Part shown: one piece after another, positions 43,280 to 52,549 of the stretch
Position numbering within the stretch: position 1 is the first letter of the stretch
How the letters are laid out: every line of letters starts with the position of its first letter
Origin: Bacteriovorax sp037444575
GTDB taxonomy: Bacteria > Bdellovibrionota > Bacteriovoracia > Bacteriovoracales > Bacteriovoracaceae
Direction of reading: 5' to 3'
DNA length: 64,000 nucleotides
NCBI GenBank assembly: GCA_037444575.1
Contig: JBBIME010000012.1
Coordinates: forward strand, 62,001-126,000
The notes under the pieces: model-generated
Seen by the model: only the letters and a program-made list of their open reading frames with translations
Told to the model about the DNA's origin: nothing
Database searches by the model: none
Made by a program: the position numbers and the translations under genes

Positions 43280-44239
43280 TTACTGATTAAAAAGGGAAAA
43301 GAAATCGATTGTTCGATAATATGTAGAAACATCCTGTTCCCTCATTTGTCTGCTATCACGACTATTTAGATTACGAGAAAAGGCATCAGTTGAGAGATTC
43401 CCTTTCACTGGTAGTATGATGGAAACTGGACGAAATATAAAGGGAAAGTGCAATATTTCTTTGTTAGCGGATTCCAGACGAGATAAGTCTGGTAATCCAT
43501 AAGTATGTTTCACTGAAAGGTCACTTCCTACTTCAATAACATTATGTTCCCCCACTGATCTCACATCTTCCAGAAGGGCGCGGTAGTGACATAGGATATT
43601 TGAAAATCCAACATAATAATTTTCTTTAGGTCCCACTTTAAAATTAACTTTATAGAGAAGAGAATCATCATGGGAAATATCAACTTTTAAATCCAACTTA
43701 AATAGTCCACCTCTTGATGTTTTCTCTAAATTGAATGTAAGTAAAACTTTTTGTCTTAGAAGTTTTCGCGTAACCACATAAATAAATTTGCGGTTTGCTT
43801 CAAGGTGGTCATCCTCTAGAATTGCACCAGATATTAGGATTCTACTTTCATCTAACTTCGTCTCAAGTGATCCGTGATAGTTAAATAGTGAAACGACAGA
43901 GAGTACTTCAGGAATAATTTCTAGAATGAGATTCCACTTTTTTAAATCAATCTTTGAAGTTGATTTATGATATTCAAAATTTTTGAACTTCGATTTTGCG
44001 CTAAAAAAATCTTTAAATATTGATTCTAATTTCTCATCGAGAACTCGTGAGACAAAATCAAATTGCACCACTTGCGTTTGTGCATTGGCGTCTGCCTTTC
44101 TTTTCATTTCAGTTAAATGAAAATAGGCTCTCCCAATCAAAGGGGAAAGAGAAAACTCAGAAAGAAGCTGAATATCCTCAAGGGTATTCAAACTTTTTTC
44201 AAAATCATCCTGATATGGCACTGGAGTTTGTTTTTCCAT
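43280..44239 (-). CDS. Cytoplasmic protein of unknown function in flagellar operon
   Basis: The 319-aa protein has no signal peptide or membrane helix. The N-terminal third is helical; the central part (about residues 90-215, including KLDESRILISGAILED and GLFKLDLKVDISHDD) looks beta-rich, like a GHKL-type ATPase fold without clear N/G boxes. I recognise no family. It starts 3 bp after the fliA stop codon and is followed closely by the PAS/coiled-coil gene, so a shared regulatory function is likely. Confidence 0.6.
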   Translation of the reverse strand: MEKQTPVPYQDDFEKSLNTLEDIQLLSEFSLSPLIGRAYFHLTEMKRKADANAQTQVVQFDFVSRVLDEKLESIFKDFFSAKSKFKNFEYHKSTSKIDLKKWNLILEIIPEVLSVVSLFNYHGSLETKLDESRILISGAILEDDHLEANRKFIYVVTRKLLRQKVLLTFNLEKTSRGGLFKLDLKVDISHDDSLLYKVNFKVGPKENYYVGFSNILCHYRALLEDVRSVGEHNVIEVGSDLSVKHTYGLPDLSRLESANKEILHFPFIFRPVSIILPVKGNLSTDAFSRNLNSRDSRQMREQDVSTYYRTIDFFSLFNQ

Positions 44240-44242
44240 TTT

Positions 44243-45028
44243 TTAGCTAGCAAGATCCTCTACCGATTCAAATAGCGTTCTAAGTTTAGCTTTTAGTTTT
44301 AAAATCGCTTGAGTATGAAGTTGCGAAACTCTCGACTCAGTAACATCTAATACCTGGCCGATTTCTTTTAAGTTAAGATCTTCATAGTAATAAAGAGAAA
44401 GAACAAGTCTCTGCTTTTCTGGCAAAGTCATAATCCCCTCTTTGATTTTGTCGCGAGAATCTTTCTGGCTTACAGTCGTGTAAGGGTTTAGTGCTTTGTG
44501 ATCTTCCATTACTTCAGAAATAAGTTTTTTATCACCTTTGTTGAAGCTGGCAGAATCATCAATATTTAATAACGAAATTGATTTTGCTTTATTTAGCAGA
44601 TCATGAAATTCTTCTTGGTTCATTCCTAGCTCTGAACACATTTCTTCGTCAGTGGCAGGACGTCCAAGATTTGCTTCTAGTTTTGAATAAGCTCTTTCTA
44701 CTGTTTTAGCTTTTTCACGAATTGAACGAGGAACCCAGTCTTGAGCGCGAAGTTCATCTAAGATGGCCCCACGAATTCTGAATTCAGCGTATGTCTTAAA
44801 TTTGTTATCGCGAGTTGGATCAAATTTTTCGATGGCATCCATAAGCCCGATTACACCGCAAGAAATAAGATCATCCAGTTCAATATTTGAAGGAAGACGA
44901 GATGCTATCTTCTGCGCGATATATTTAACAAGTGGTGCATACTCAACGATAATCTCATCTTTAACTTTTGTATCAACAGTAGAGCGATAATCTTTTAGGT
45001 TCTTTAATTTTTTTGATAGAGTCGACAT
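44243..45028 (-). CDS. fliA: Flagellar sigma factor (sigma-28)
   Basis: FliA directs RNA polymerase to late flagellar and chemotaxis promoters. The 261-aa protein has sigma region 2 (IELDDLISCGVIGLMDAIEKFDP, FKTYAEFRIRGAILDELRAQDWVPRSIR), region 3 (AKTVERAYSKLEANLGRPATDEEM) and region 4 (LPEKQRLVLSLYYYEDLNLKEIGQVLDVTESRVSQLH). The WVPRSIR segment is typical of the FliA/WhiG group. The ATG is preceded by GGAGGG. The anti-sigma factor FlgM is not in this window. Confidence 0.95.
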   Translation of the reverse strand: MSTLSKKLKNLKDYRSTVDTKVKDEIIVEYAPLVKYIAQKIASRLPSNIELDDLISCGVIGLMDAIEKFDPTRDNKFKTYAEFRIRGAILDELRAQDWVPRSIREKAKTVERAYSKLEANLGRPATDEEMCSELGMNQEEFHDLLNKAKSISLLNIDDSASFNKGDKKLISEVMEDHKALNPYTTVSQKDSRDKIKEGIMTLPEKQRLVLSLYYYEDLNLKEIGQVLDVTESRVSQLHTQAILKLKAKLRTLFESVEDLAS

Positions 45029-45040
45029 GCTTGATCCCTC

Positions 45041-45928
45041 CTAAACTGTAAAACGAACATCGTGTTCGAGGCGAGATGTGTTGTATGATGCAAATTCGGA
45101 GTCTGCACCATTAGCTACGCCCTCTATCTCTTCGGTAAATTTTCTTACTATTTTCACGAAATTCTTATGCAGGGAAGAATTTTCCTGGTGAAGTAAAACT
45201 GTATCAAACTGATCGACAGGAGTTGCCTCATTTTTAATTCCACCAAGAATGTGAAGTCGGCATTTTAAAAATGTTTCGACTGTTTCACTCAAGGTTTTTA
45301 CCATTCTTTGGTATTGAGGTTCTGACGAAATTTTATTGATGAGCAAATGATTGTCATTCACTCCAAATTCTTTGTTCAAAATTTTAATCAATGAATAGGA
45401 ATCCGTAACTGATGACTTATCTGGAGTCACGACAACAAAACGATAGTCGCTATAAGCGTTTAAAGTAAGGGTTTCTTTGGTAATTCCTGCAGGGCAATCA
45501 AGGATAATATAATCATAATCGCGTTCATGATTAACAAGAATGTCGATAATAATTCGATCAACTTCCAAAGTCTTGTTAAAGAGGTCTATATTCCCATTAC
45601 ACCCAGAAAGCAGATGAAGATTGCCATCCTTATGAAGGCAGTCATCAAACTCTCTCTGAGCTGAAATAAGCTCATAAAAATAATTTGTAATTGGAAGGCC
45701 AAGCTTCACAACAGTGTTTGATAAATTTGTATCACAATCAAGCAGAAGAACTTTGTAACCTGAATCTGCTAGTAGCCTTGCCATCTTCACAGCAACTGAA
45801 GTTTTTCCAACTCCACCTTTGCCTGCAGTGACAGAAATAGTTTTTGCTTTAAGACTTGTTTTTTTGGACTGGTACTTGTTCTGAGAAATGAGCCAATCAC
45901 TGGGATTGGATTTTTTTAAACTAAGCAT
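45041..45928 (-). CDS. flhG: MinD/ParA-like flagellar number regulator
   Basis: FlhG is a MinD-type ATPase limiting flagellum number, acting with FlhF and FliM/N. The deviant Walker A is complete, GKGGVGKTS (residues 36-44), with LLLDCDTNLSNT and IILDCPAGI as Walker A' and B motifs. The N-terminal 30 residues (MLSLKKSNPSDWLISQNK) lack the DQAxxLR motif by which FlhG of other bacteria activates FlhF GTPase. The C-terminus lacks an obvious MinD-type amphipathic helix. It lies between flhF and fliA, 13 bp from fliA. Confidence 0.9.
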   Translation of the reverse strand: MLSLKKSNPSDWLISQNKYQSKKTSLKAKTISVTAGKGGVGKTSVAVKMARLLADSGYKVLLLDCDTNLSNTVVKLGLPITNYFYELISAQREFDDCLHKDGNLHLLSGCNGNIDLFNKTLEVDRIIIDILVNHERDYDYIILDCPAGITKETLTLNAYSDYRFVVVTPDKSSVTDSYSLIKILNKEFGVNDNHLLINKISSEPQYQRMVKTLSETVETFLKCRLHILGGIKNEATPVDQFDTVLLHQENSSLHKNFVKIVRKFTEEIEGVANGADSEFASYNTSRLEHDVRFTV

Positions 45929-45964
45929 GGACTTCCTGTCTCCTCTTAGGCTGCTTTTTTATGG

Positions 45965-45985
45965 CGAGTTCCCTCATGGAACTCG
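45965..45985 (-). other. Intercistronic hairpin between flhF and flhG
   Basis: CGAGTTCC-CTCAT-GGAACTCG is a perfect 8-bp stem with a 5-nt loop in the 71-bp gap. No T-run follows on the minus strand, so it is not a normal terminator. It may stabilise or process the mRNA. Confidence 0.5.
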
Positions 45986-45999
45986 TCTTCAATCAAAAT

Positions 46000-47478
46000 T
46001 TAAGAAAATTTAAAAATACCGGCCAGGACTCTCTCTGCCGTAGCTGCTTCAAGATCATCTGGTACCACTTCACCTGTCCCAAAAAACTTGTAAGGAAGAT
46101 CTTTGATATCTTGAGTGATATTAAAGAGTGATCCGAAATTCAAGCAAGCATCTAAGTGTGAAACAACCACACCATCCGAAAGGCTTCGGTAAGTGCCAAG
46201 GACTTTTCTATTGTATAATTCTGTATGAATTGCGGAAAGAGTGATCAATACTTCCACTTTTGAAAAAGCACGTCTTAATCCATCGATAAATTTCTTAGTA
46301 TCGTTACTTTCTATTTCGCTACATTTGTAATCAATGAAGACGCATTTTCCATCTTCTAGGGCCTTGCGACACTCAGAAACAATCTCCGCAATGCTAGCTG
46401 CCTTGATTACATTCATTCCAAAAAGTTTTTCTGCAAAATTTGCTTTTGGCTCATTGACAGAAGTTACATTTCTGATAATTACAGAATCTTTTTTAATTGC
46501 ACTTATTTTTTGAACCATTGAACTTTGACCACACGATGCCTCTGATAGAAACACTGTGATCACTGGATTTTTTTGTGATGCCGCTTCCGAAAAAAGTGGC
46601 ATAGCTGTAGATACAGTCGTCATCATTTCTCTAAGAGCAAACTCAAAAACAACATCAGCATTTTCAACATCAGACTCAGTCAATTCAAACAATCCTTTTT
46701 TGATTAGTTGCTGAATATAAACTTCATTGATATCAAGACTTCTAAGAGTTGTACGAAGTTGGTAAATTCCAATTGGTTCTTTTTTATTAATTCGTTCAAA
46801 ACTTTTTGTAAGTTCAAATAATTTTTTCTCTAGATCATCAATCTTTGATTTTTGTTTTTCAAACATCTCATCAGCAATTAGACGAGAACCTTGGGAATTA
46901 TTCACCTGCTGAGCTGGTGCTTGAGCTTGAGCTTGAGCTTGAGCTTGAGCTTGACGAGGAACCTGACGTGGAGCTTGAGTAATTGGTCTGCTCGCTTCTA
47001 CTTCTTCATCAAAATTAAAATCATTATTTGATCTAGGATGACGATCTTCTTTTTCTCCAAGACTTAGAAAATCATCAAGACCCGCGCGTAAGTCAGATTT
47101 AATTTGAGAAGCAATTCCTTTAGTAGAATTTACCTGACGATTTAGTCCTGCACTTCCGTATCCGCCAGAGCTTCTTCCAGTTGTTGATGAGTTTGAGCGA
47201 GAGTTTTCATGTTGATCTATCATATTCGCTATGTATCCTGCACTACCGTTATAAAATTCATTTTTTTGATTATCATTAAGAACATTATCTACATGAGCTT
47301 TTCTCACATAATTTTTTTCAGAAATGGCAGCTGTAATTTCGATTTTCTTTTTTTTGAAAGCGCCCTTTAATCCCTTATTGGTTATTGTTTTCAAAATAAC
47401 CGCATCAGGACCAAGCTCGCGTTTGATGTCTTTTAATGCTTCTTCAATAGTGTCAGCTTCAAATTTTCTAACGTACAT
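46000..47478 (-). CDS. flhF: FlhF-family protein with degenerate GTPase motifs
   Basis: FlhF sets the site of the polar flagellum as an SRP-type GTPase. The N-terminus MYVRKFEADTIEEALKDIKR and the C-terminal FFGTGEVVPDDLEAA identify the family in this 492-aa protein. The G motifs are lost: the P-loop (GPTGVGKTTT type) reads SEASCGQSSM (312-321), the DTAGR region reads IDYKCSE (382-388), and TKLDE reads SHLDA (440-444). A long low-complexity linker (about 70-200) holds an Ala-Gln repeat. It probably binds GTP poorly or not at all. It starts just after flhA, in translational coupling. Confidence 0.88.
   Translation of the reverse strand: MYVRKFEADTIEEALKDIKRELGPDAVILKTITNKGLKGAFKKKKIEITAAISEKNYVRKAHVDNVLNDNQKNEFYNGSAGYIANMIDQHENSRSNSSTTGRSSGGYGSAGLNRQVNSTKGIASQIKSDLRAGLDDFLSLGEKEDRHPRSNNDFNFDEEVEASRPITQAPRQVPRQAQAQAQAQAQAPAQQVNNSQGSRLIADEMFEKQKSKIDDLEKKLFELTKSFERINKKEPIGIYQLRTTLRSLDINEVYIQQLIKKGLFELTESDVENADVVFEFALREMMTTVSTAMPLFSEAASQKNPVITVFLSEASCGQSSMVQKISAIKKDSVIIRNVTSVNEPKANFAEKLFGMNVIKAASIAEIVSECRKALEDGKCVFIDYKCSEIESNDTKKFIDGLRRAFSKVEVLITLSAIHTELYNRKVLGTYRSLSDGVVVSHLDACLNFGSLFNITQDIKDLPYKFFGTGEVVPDDLEAATAERVLAGIFKFS
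46919..46954. repeat. Hexanucleotide microsatellite (GCTTGA)x6 in flhF
   Basis: Six perfect tandem GCTTGA units encode an alternating Gln-Ala stretch in the FlhF linker (residues about 176-187). Unit gain or loss keeps the frame and changes linker length by two residues. Confidence 0.95.
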
Positions 47479-47481
47479 TTA

Positions 47482-49560
47482 TTACAACCTCACCGTTCCT
47501 AGTGATCTGATATTAGCATCAGGGCTTAATTCATTGTGGCTTACTACCACAAGGTTGGGGATAAATTTTTCAGTTAAACGCTTAAAGTGTGAGCGAATAA
47601 CTGGTGAGCACAATACAACCATTTTCTCTCCCATATTGGTTGCCTCTTCAATTTTTTCATTGAGAGAAGCCAATATGATTTGAGTAACCTTAGGATCCAG
47701 AGATAACTGTTGCCCTTGGTCTGTCTGAATAATATTTTGAGCGATCGACTCTTCAATATTACGATCCAAAGTAAACAAAGGAATATCTCCTTGATCACTT
47801 TTGATCTTCTCAGTAATAGTTCTAAACAGAGCTTGGCGGCTAAATTCCGTCAAAGCATCTGTGTCTTTAATTGTAGGGCCATACTCAGATAATGTCTCTA
47901 AAATTGTGCGTAAATCTCGCACAGAAACACCCTCTCTTAGTAAATTTTTCATAACTTTTAGAACGATTCCCAAATTTACGATATCAGGAATTAAATCATT
48001 GACTAATTTTGGATTCGTCTCTTTAAAGTTATCCACAACTCGAACAAGTTCCTGACGACCAAACAACTCATGCAGATTAGATTTTAAGATTTCAGTTAAG
48101 TGAGTTGCTACAATTGTTGAGCAATCAACTACAGTATACCCATTATATTGAGCATCTTCTTTTTGATCTTCAGAAATCCAGACAGCACGTAAACCAAAGA
48201 CAGGCTCAGTTGTTTCAACCCCATCCATTTTTTCAATGACGGTTCCTGGATCCATTGCCAGGAAGTAATCCGACATGAGTTCGCCCTTAGCAACCTGAAT
48301 ACCTTTAATTTTTACAGAGTATCCACCCGGCTTTAATTCCAGATTGTCTTTGATCTTAACTGAAGGAATGATAACCCCCCAATCGAGCGCAAAGATTTTT
48401 CTCATGTGTGTAATACGTTCAAGTAGATCACCATTTTGTTCCGTATCAACTAAATGAACTAATCCATAACCAACTTCTAGCTCTACCAACTCCATATTGA
48501 GGAGTTCTTCCAGATTTTGAGCTGCTGGTTTCTTCTGAACTTCCACTGCTTTTTGTTTTGCTGCAACTTCTTCTTTAGCATTGCTTTGTTCAATTTTATA
48601 AGCAACAAATCCAAGCGCTCCACCCATTAAGAAAAAAGGTATTTTTGGAAGTCCAGGGATGAGCCCAAAGAAAATGAGAACGGCACCAGCAATATAAATT
48701 GCCTTTGGATAAACCTTAAATTGCTTCTGAACCTGAGTCCCGATATTGTCTTCGTTTGTATTTCTAGTAACGATAATACCGGCTGCTGTAGAAATAATAA
48801 GCGCTGGGATTTGAGTTACAAGACCATCCCCTACTGTTAGAAGAGTGAAAGTCTCAGCTGCTTTACCGATATCCATTCCGTTTTGAGCGACACCAATGAT
48901 AATACCACCGAGGATATTGATTGCTGTAATTAAGATACCTGCGATAGCATCTCCGCGAACGAACTTCGAAGCACCGTCCATCGACCCGTAAAAATCTGCT
49001 TCTTCTGCAACTTCTTTACGTCTTCTTTTTGCCTCTACATCGTTGATCAATCCAGCATTTAAGTCCGCATCGATCGCCATTTGCTTCCCAGGCATTGCAT
49101 CCAATGTAAATCTTGCTGCAACTTCAGCTACACGACCAGCACCTTTAGTAACAACCATAAAGTTAATGATTACTAAGATGATGAAGATAACGATACCAAC
49201 AACAAAGTTCCCTTGAACAACGAACTCCCCAAATGATTTAATAATCTCTCCGGCCGCCCCTGTTCCGTCTTGAGCACCGTGAATAAGAATATTTCTTGTT
49301 GAAGCTACGTTAAGAGCAAGTCTAAAAAGTGTCGAGATAAGAAGAACTGAAGGAAATGTAGAAAAATCCAAAGGCTTCTTAGTATATAAAGACACGAGCA
49401 TGATCATTACTGAAAAAGCTAGAGATAAGGCCAAAAGTAAATCGAGAACAATTGGTGGAACTGGTACGATCATCACCACGAGAATCATCAAAATCCCAAC
49501 AGCCGCAAGAACGTCTGGTCCTTGGCTGAAGATCTTCATTTTCTTTAACATGTCATCCAT
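47482..49560 (-). CDS. flhA: Flagellar export apparatus protein FlhA
   Basis: FlhA is the large export-gate component of the flagellar type III system. The 692-aa protein has eight N-terminal membrane helices with the FHIPEP loop (TKGAGRVAEVAARFTLDAMPGKQMAIDADLNAG starts near residue 145; the full motif spans 49060-49150) and a C-terminal cytoplasmic domain of about 350 residues binding chaperone-substrate complexes (VRDLRTILETLSEYGP). All regions are intact. It lies 14 bp after flhB. Confidence 0.98.
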   Translation of the reverse strand: MDDMLKKMKIFSQGPDVLAAVGILMILVVMIVPVPPIVLDLLLALSLAFSVMIMLVSLYTKKPLDFSTFPSVLLISTLFRLALNVASTRNILIHGAQDGTGAAGEIIKSFGEFVVQGNFVVGIVIFIILVIINFMVVTKGAGRVAEVAARFTLDAMPGKQMAIDADLNAGLINDVEAKRRRKEVAEEADFYGSMDGASKFVRGDAIAGILITAINILGGIIIGVAQNGMDIGKAAETFTLLTVGDGLVTQIPALIISTAAGIIVTRNTNEDNIGTQVQKQFKVYPKAIYIAGAVLIFFGLIPGLPKIPFFLMGGALGFVAYKIEQSNAKEEVAAKQKAVEVQKKPAAQNLEELLNMELVELEVGYGLVHLVDTEQNGDLLERITHMRKIFALDWGVIIPSVKIKDNLELKPGGYSVKIKGIQVAKGELMSDYFLAMDPGTVIEKMDGVETTEPVFGLRAVWISEDQKEDAQYNGYTVVDCSTIVATHLTEILKSNLHELFGRQELVRVVDNFKETNPKLVNDLIPDIVNLGIVLKVMKNLLREGVSVRDLRTILETLSEYGPTIKDTDALTEFSRQALFRTITEKIKSDQGDIPLFTLDRNIEESIAQNIIQTDQGQQLSLDPKVTQIILASLNEKIEEATNMGEKMVVLCSPVIRSHFKRLTEKFIPNLVVVSHNELSPDANIRSLGTVRL

Positions 49561-49574
49561 AATTCACCTATAAA

Positions 49575-50651
49575 TTAAGCAAGTGCCTTTTTCTTTTTCT
49601 TAAGCTTGTAAACAAACGCCAACACTTCCGCGACAGCTTTATATAAATTGCGTGGAACTGGTGATCCAACTTTTACTGTTTTATAAAGTGTTCTTGCTAA
49701 AAGAACGTTTTCAACAATCGGAATGTCATGCTGTTTTGCAATCTCTCTAATCTTTAAGGCCATGTGATCCTGACCTTTTCCAATAATCATTGGACTTACC
49801 ATTTTCTCAGAATCGTACTTCAATACAATACTTATATGAGTTGGATTAGTGATGATAACGTCAGCAGTTTGCACATCCTTGATCATGCGCTTTCTCGACA
49901 TCTCTCTTTGGATCTGACGAATTCTCTGCTTAATTTCCGGATTCCCGTCTTGCTCTTTACTTTCTTGTTTTAATTCTTGTTTCGTTTGTTTTAACTTTTT
50001 ATGGTATGTAAATTTTTGGTAAGCAAAATCAAGCATTGCCACCACACCAAGGGCCATAAGAATGGCAAAAGATAATTTCATCAACAGATCTTTTCCATAA
50101 ACAAACGACTGATAAAGCTCCAGGTGCATAAAACCGTTATAGCGAGCAATATCATCTTTTAAATAAACATAAACAACCGCCAACACGACTGCAAATTTAA
50201 TTATCCCTTTTACTGTTTCAAAAAGAGACTGCATGGAAAAAAGTTTCTTCATTCCATTAAGCGGATTTACTCGGTCAAAATTGAGCTCAAGAATATCTGG
50301 TGAATATAAAAATCCAATTTGAGCAACTTGAACAAGTACACCTACACAAAGAGCTGTGAACATAACAGGTGCACCACATTTAAGGGCAACCATGAAAGTT
50401 CTTGAAGTGATAGTGTTAAGCGATTTTTCGGTATAAGCAGAAGCAACATCTAAAGTGTAAAGCCACTCAACATATTTAGTGAGTTCTTCATAGATGTAAA
50501 CAAGTGAAAGCGACAGAGTCAAAAGACAAGCTGCCAACACAAGTACAGACGTGAGTTCGCGAGAAGAGGCAACATCCCCTTTCTTCCTAAACTCATCTAT
50601 CCTGTGCTGGGACGGTTCTTCGGTTTTTTCCCCGTCTTGTTCTTCGGCCAT
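49575..50651 (-). CDS. flhB: Flagellar export switch protein FlhB
   Basis: FlhB controls the substrate switch from rod/hook to filament export. It has four membrane helices in the first 215 residues, a Lys/Glu-rich linker, and the autocleavage motif NPTH in IITNPTHISIVLKY. The 358-aa length and the start MAEEQDGEKTEEPSQHRIDEFRK are typical. Cleavage between Asn and Pro is expected. It sits between fliR and flhA. Confidence 0.98.
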   Translation of the reverse strand: MAEEQDGEKTEEPSQHRIDEFRKKGDVASSRELTSVLVLAACLLTLSLSLVYIYEELTKYVEWLYTLDVASAYTEKSLNTITSRTFMVALKCGAPVMFTALCVGVLVQVAQIGFLYSPDILELNFDRVNPLNGMKKLFSMQSLFETVKGIIKFAVVLAVVYVYLKDDIARYNGFMHLELYQSFVYGKDLLMKLSFAILMALGVVAMLDFAYQKFTYHKKLKQTKQELKQESKEQDGNPEIKQRIRQIQREMSRKRMIKDVQTADVIITNPTHISIVLKYDSEKMVSPMIIGKGQDHMALKIREIAKQHDIPIVENVLLARTLYKTVKVGSPVPRNLYKAVAEVLAFVYKLKKKKKALA

Positions 50652-50679
50652 TCTAGCCTTCCCCTATTTTATCCTTTCT

Positions 50680-51459
50680 TTACGAAAGGAATTGAAACCA
50701 CTGTCCTAGTTTCTCTGTATAAATTCTAAAGCACGTTTGAAAAAATTCGTCTGATCCAGCGACGAATACTAAAAGACCTAAACCAATATTAATTGCGAAG
50801 CTTACTGCAATAACGTTCATTTGAGGAACGGCACGAGAAATAATTCCCATAACGGCATTGATAACAACGTTAATAAAAATCATTGGACTTGAAAGCATCA
50901 GTGCCGAAACAAAGAAGGCCTTAAACATCATCATGAAAAATTCTGGTGAATGGGCCATCTTTCCAAGATTGTATACATGCACTGTTGAAAAAGAAGATAC
51001 TACACCTTTAAACATCGGGATCAACGCCCCTGAAGTTAAAATCATCATCAATACTGTCCATTCAATTAATTTTTCAAAAGGACCAACTTGTCCACCAGCA
51101 TTTGGATCAAAGTAGTGAAGAGCATTGAATCCAACTTGTTGAGTGATAAGAGCACCTGACGAAATAAAAATGCTCATAATCGATTTAACAAAAAAACCAA
51201 TAACTAATCCGATAAGAGTATTAAAAATTGTAAGATACCAGAAGCTGTTTACGCCCACATATCTTATATCCATCAACAATTGATCTTGGATAAGAGGAAA
51301 AAAAGCATATGTAATAACAACAGTTGCAAGTACCTTCACAACTGCAGGAATCGCAACGTTATCAAACAACGGCAATTGGAACATCACTGCAAGCCATCGA
51401 GAGAAGGCCAGCCAGAAAGCTACAATCATGGTCATGTCTGTAATTTGTAGACTGATCAT
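50680..51459 (-). CDS. fliR: Flagellar export protein FliR
   Basis: FliR forms the export-gate core with FliP and FliQ in the inner membrane. The 259-aa protein has about six membrane helices, with the family-style GALITQQVGFNALHYFDPNAGGQ segment and a hydrophobic C-terminus. It follows fliQ by 10 bp and precedes flhB by 28 bp, the standard P-Q-R-B order. Confidence 0.95.
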   Translation of the reverse strand: MISLQITDMTMIVAFWLAFSRWLAVMFQLPLFDNVAIPAVVKVLATVVITYAFFPLIQDQLLMDIRYVGVNSFWYLTIFNTLIGLVIGFFVKSIMSIFISSGALITQQVGFNALHYFDPNAGGQVGPFEKLIEWTVLMMILTSGALIPMFKGVVSSFSTVHVYNLGKMAHSPEFFMMMFKAFFVSALMLSSPMIFINVVINAVMGIISRAVPQMNVIAVSFAINIGLGLLVFVAGSDEFFQTCFRIYTEKLGQWFQFLS

Positions 51460-51469
51460 CTTCTACTTC

Positions 51470-51745
51470 CTATCGCTCCATTACTATTTTAGGAATATTT
51501 AAAAACAAATCTTTCGTAAAAGTCGTAAGTGTGTCCGACATCCATGGTGCAAAGAAAACAAGAGCAGCAACGATTACTAAAATCTTAGGGATAAACGAAA
51601 GAGTCTGCTCGTTGATCTGAGTGACTGCTTGAAAAAGCGATACCAAGATCCCCATAATAAGAGCGCCAATTAACATTGGAGCTGAAACCATGAGTGCCAC
51701 TTTAATTGCCTGGTGAGTAATGTCAGCGTATGAGTCAAATTGCAT
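51470..51745 (-). CDS. fliQ: Flagellar export protein FliQ
   Basis: This 91-aa two-helix protein is a core export-gate subunit. The segments AIKVALMVSAPMLIGALIMG and LSFIPKILVIVAALVFF, and the connecting FQAVTQINEQT loop, are highly characteristic. It is 9 bp after fliP and 10 bp before fliR. Confidence 0.97.
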   Translation of the reverse strand: MQFDSYADITHQAIKVALMVSAPMLIGALIMGILVSLFQAVTQINEQTLSFIPKILVIVAALVFFAPWMSDTLTTFTKDLFLNIPKIVMER

Positions 51746-51754
51746 TTACTACCT

Positions 51755-52537
51755 CTATGGATTAAACGATCTTAAAATTGAGCCCGTTACTAACTGCCAT
51801 CCATCAACTAAAACAAAAAGTAATAATTTAAACGGAAGCGACACAACGACTGGAGGTAACATCATCATCCCCATGGCCATAAGCACTGAGGCGACAACCA
51901 TATCCAAAATAAGAAATGGTATATAAAGTAAAAATCCAATCTGAAACGATGTCTTAAGTTCTGAAATAATAAAAGCAGGAATCAAATAATGAATAGGCAC
52001 ATCATCAATTGTGTTTGGAGCTGTCTTTCCTGTTACATCATAGAACAATCCAATGTCTGCCTTTCTAACTTGCTTCTGCATAAAACCGCGAAGAGCAAGT
52101 GTGATCTCATCAATTGCAACTGTAGTTGTAATTGATTTCTGCATATATGGCTGAATCGCTCTATTGTAAATTCTCTCACCTGTTGGTTGCATTACAAACA
52201 TCGATAAGAATAATGAGAAACCTACAAGCACTTGGTTAGGTGGCATGTTTTGAGTCCCAATCGCTTGTCTCATAAAAGAAAGAACAATCAAAATTCTTGT
52301 GAAGCTTGTACACAAAATAAGAATTGAAGGTGCAAGCGTGATGATTGTAAAAAGCATCAGAACTTCGATTGAGTCGACCAGGTTTACACCTTGGCCAAAG
52401 TTAATCGACATCCCTGGAAGATTTACACCATTAGGATTTGCGGCCTGTGGAAACGCCAAAGCTGGCAGTAGTAACATTGCCAGCAGTGATAATAACTTCG
52501 TTAATTTAATCAATCGCCTTGATTTAAGAGCTTCCAT
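51755..52537 (-). CDS. fliP: Flagellar export protein FliP
   Basis: FliP makes most of the export-gate channel. It has an N-terminal cleavable-type signal (LIKLTKLLSLLAMLLLPALA), then SINFGQGVNLVDSIEVLMLFTIITLAPS, the LVGFSLFLSMFVM segment and VVSLPFKLLLFVLVDGW near the C-terminus. From ATG 52537 it has 260 aa; an in-frame TTG at 52546 is less likely. It follows fliO by 12 bp. Confidence 0.97.
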   Translation of the reverse strand: MEALKSRRLIKLTKLLSLLAMLLLPALAFPQAANPNGVNLPGMSINFGQGVNLVDSIEVLMLFTIITLAPSILILCTSFTRILIVLSFMRQAIGTQNMPPNQVLVGFSLFLSMFVMQPTGERIYNRAIQPYMQKSITTTVAIDEITLALRGFMQKQVRKADIGLFYDVTGKTAPNTIDDVPIHYLIPAFIISELKTSFQIGFLLYIPFLILDMVVASVLMAMGMMMLPPVVVSLPFKLLLFVLVDGWQLVTGSILRSFNP

Positions 52538-52549
52538 GCTCACCAATCC

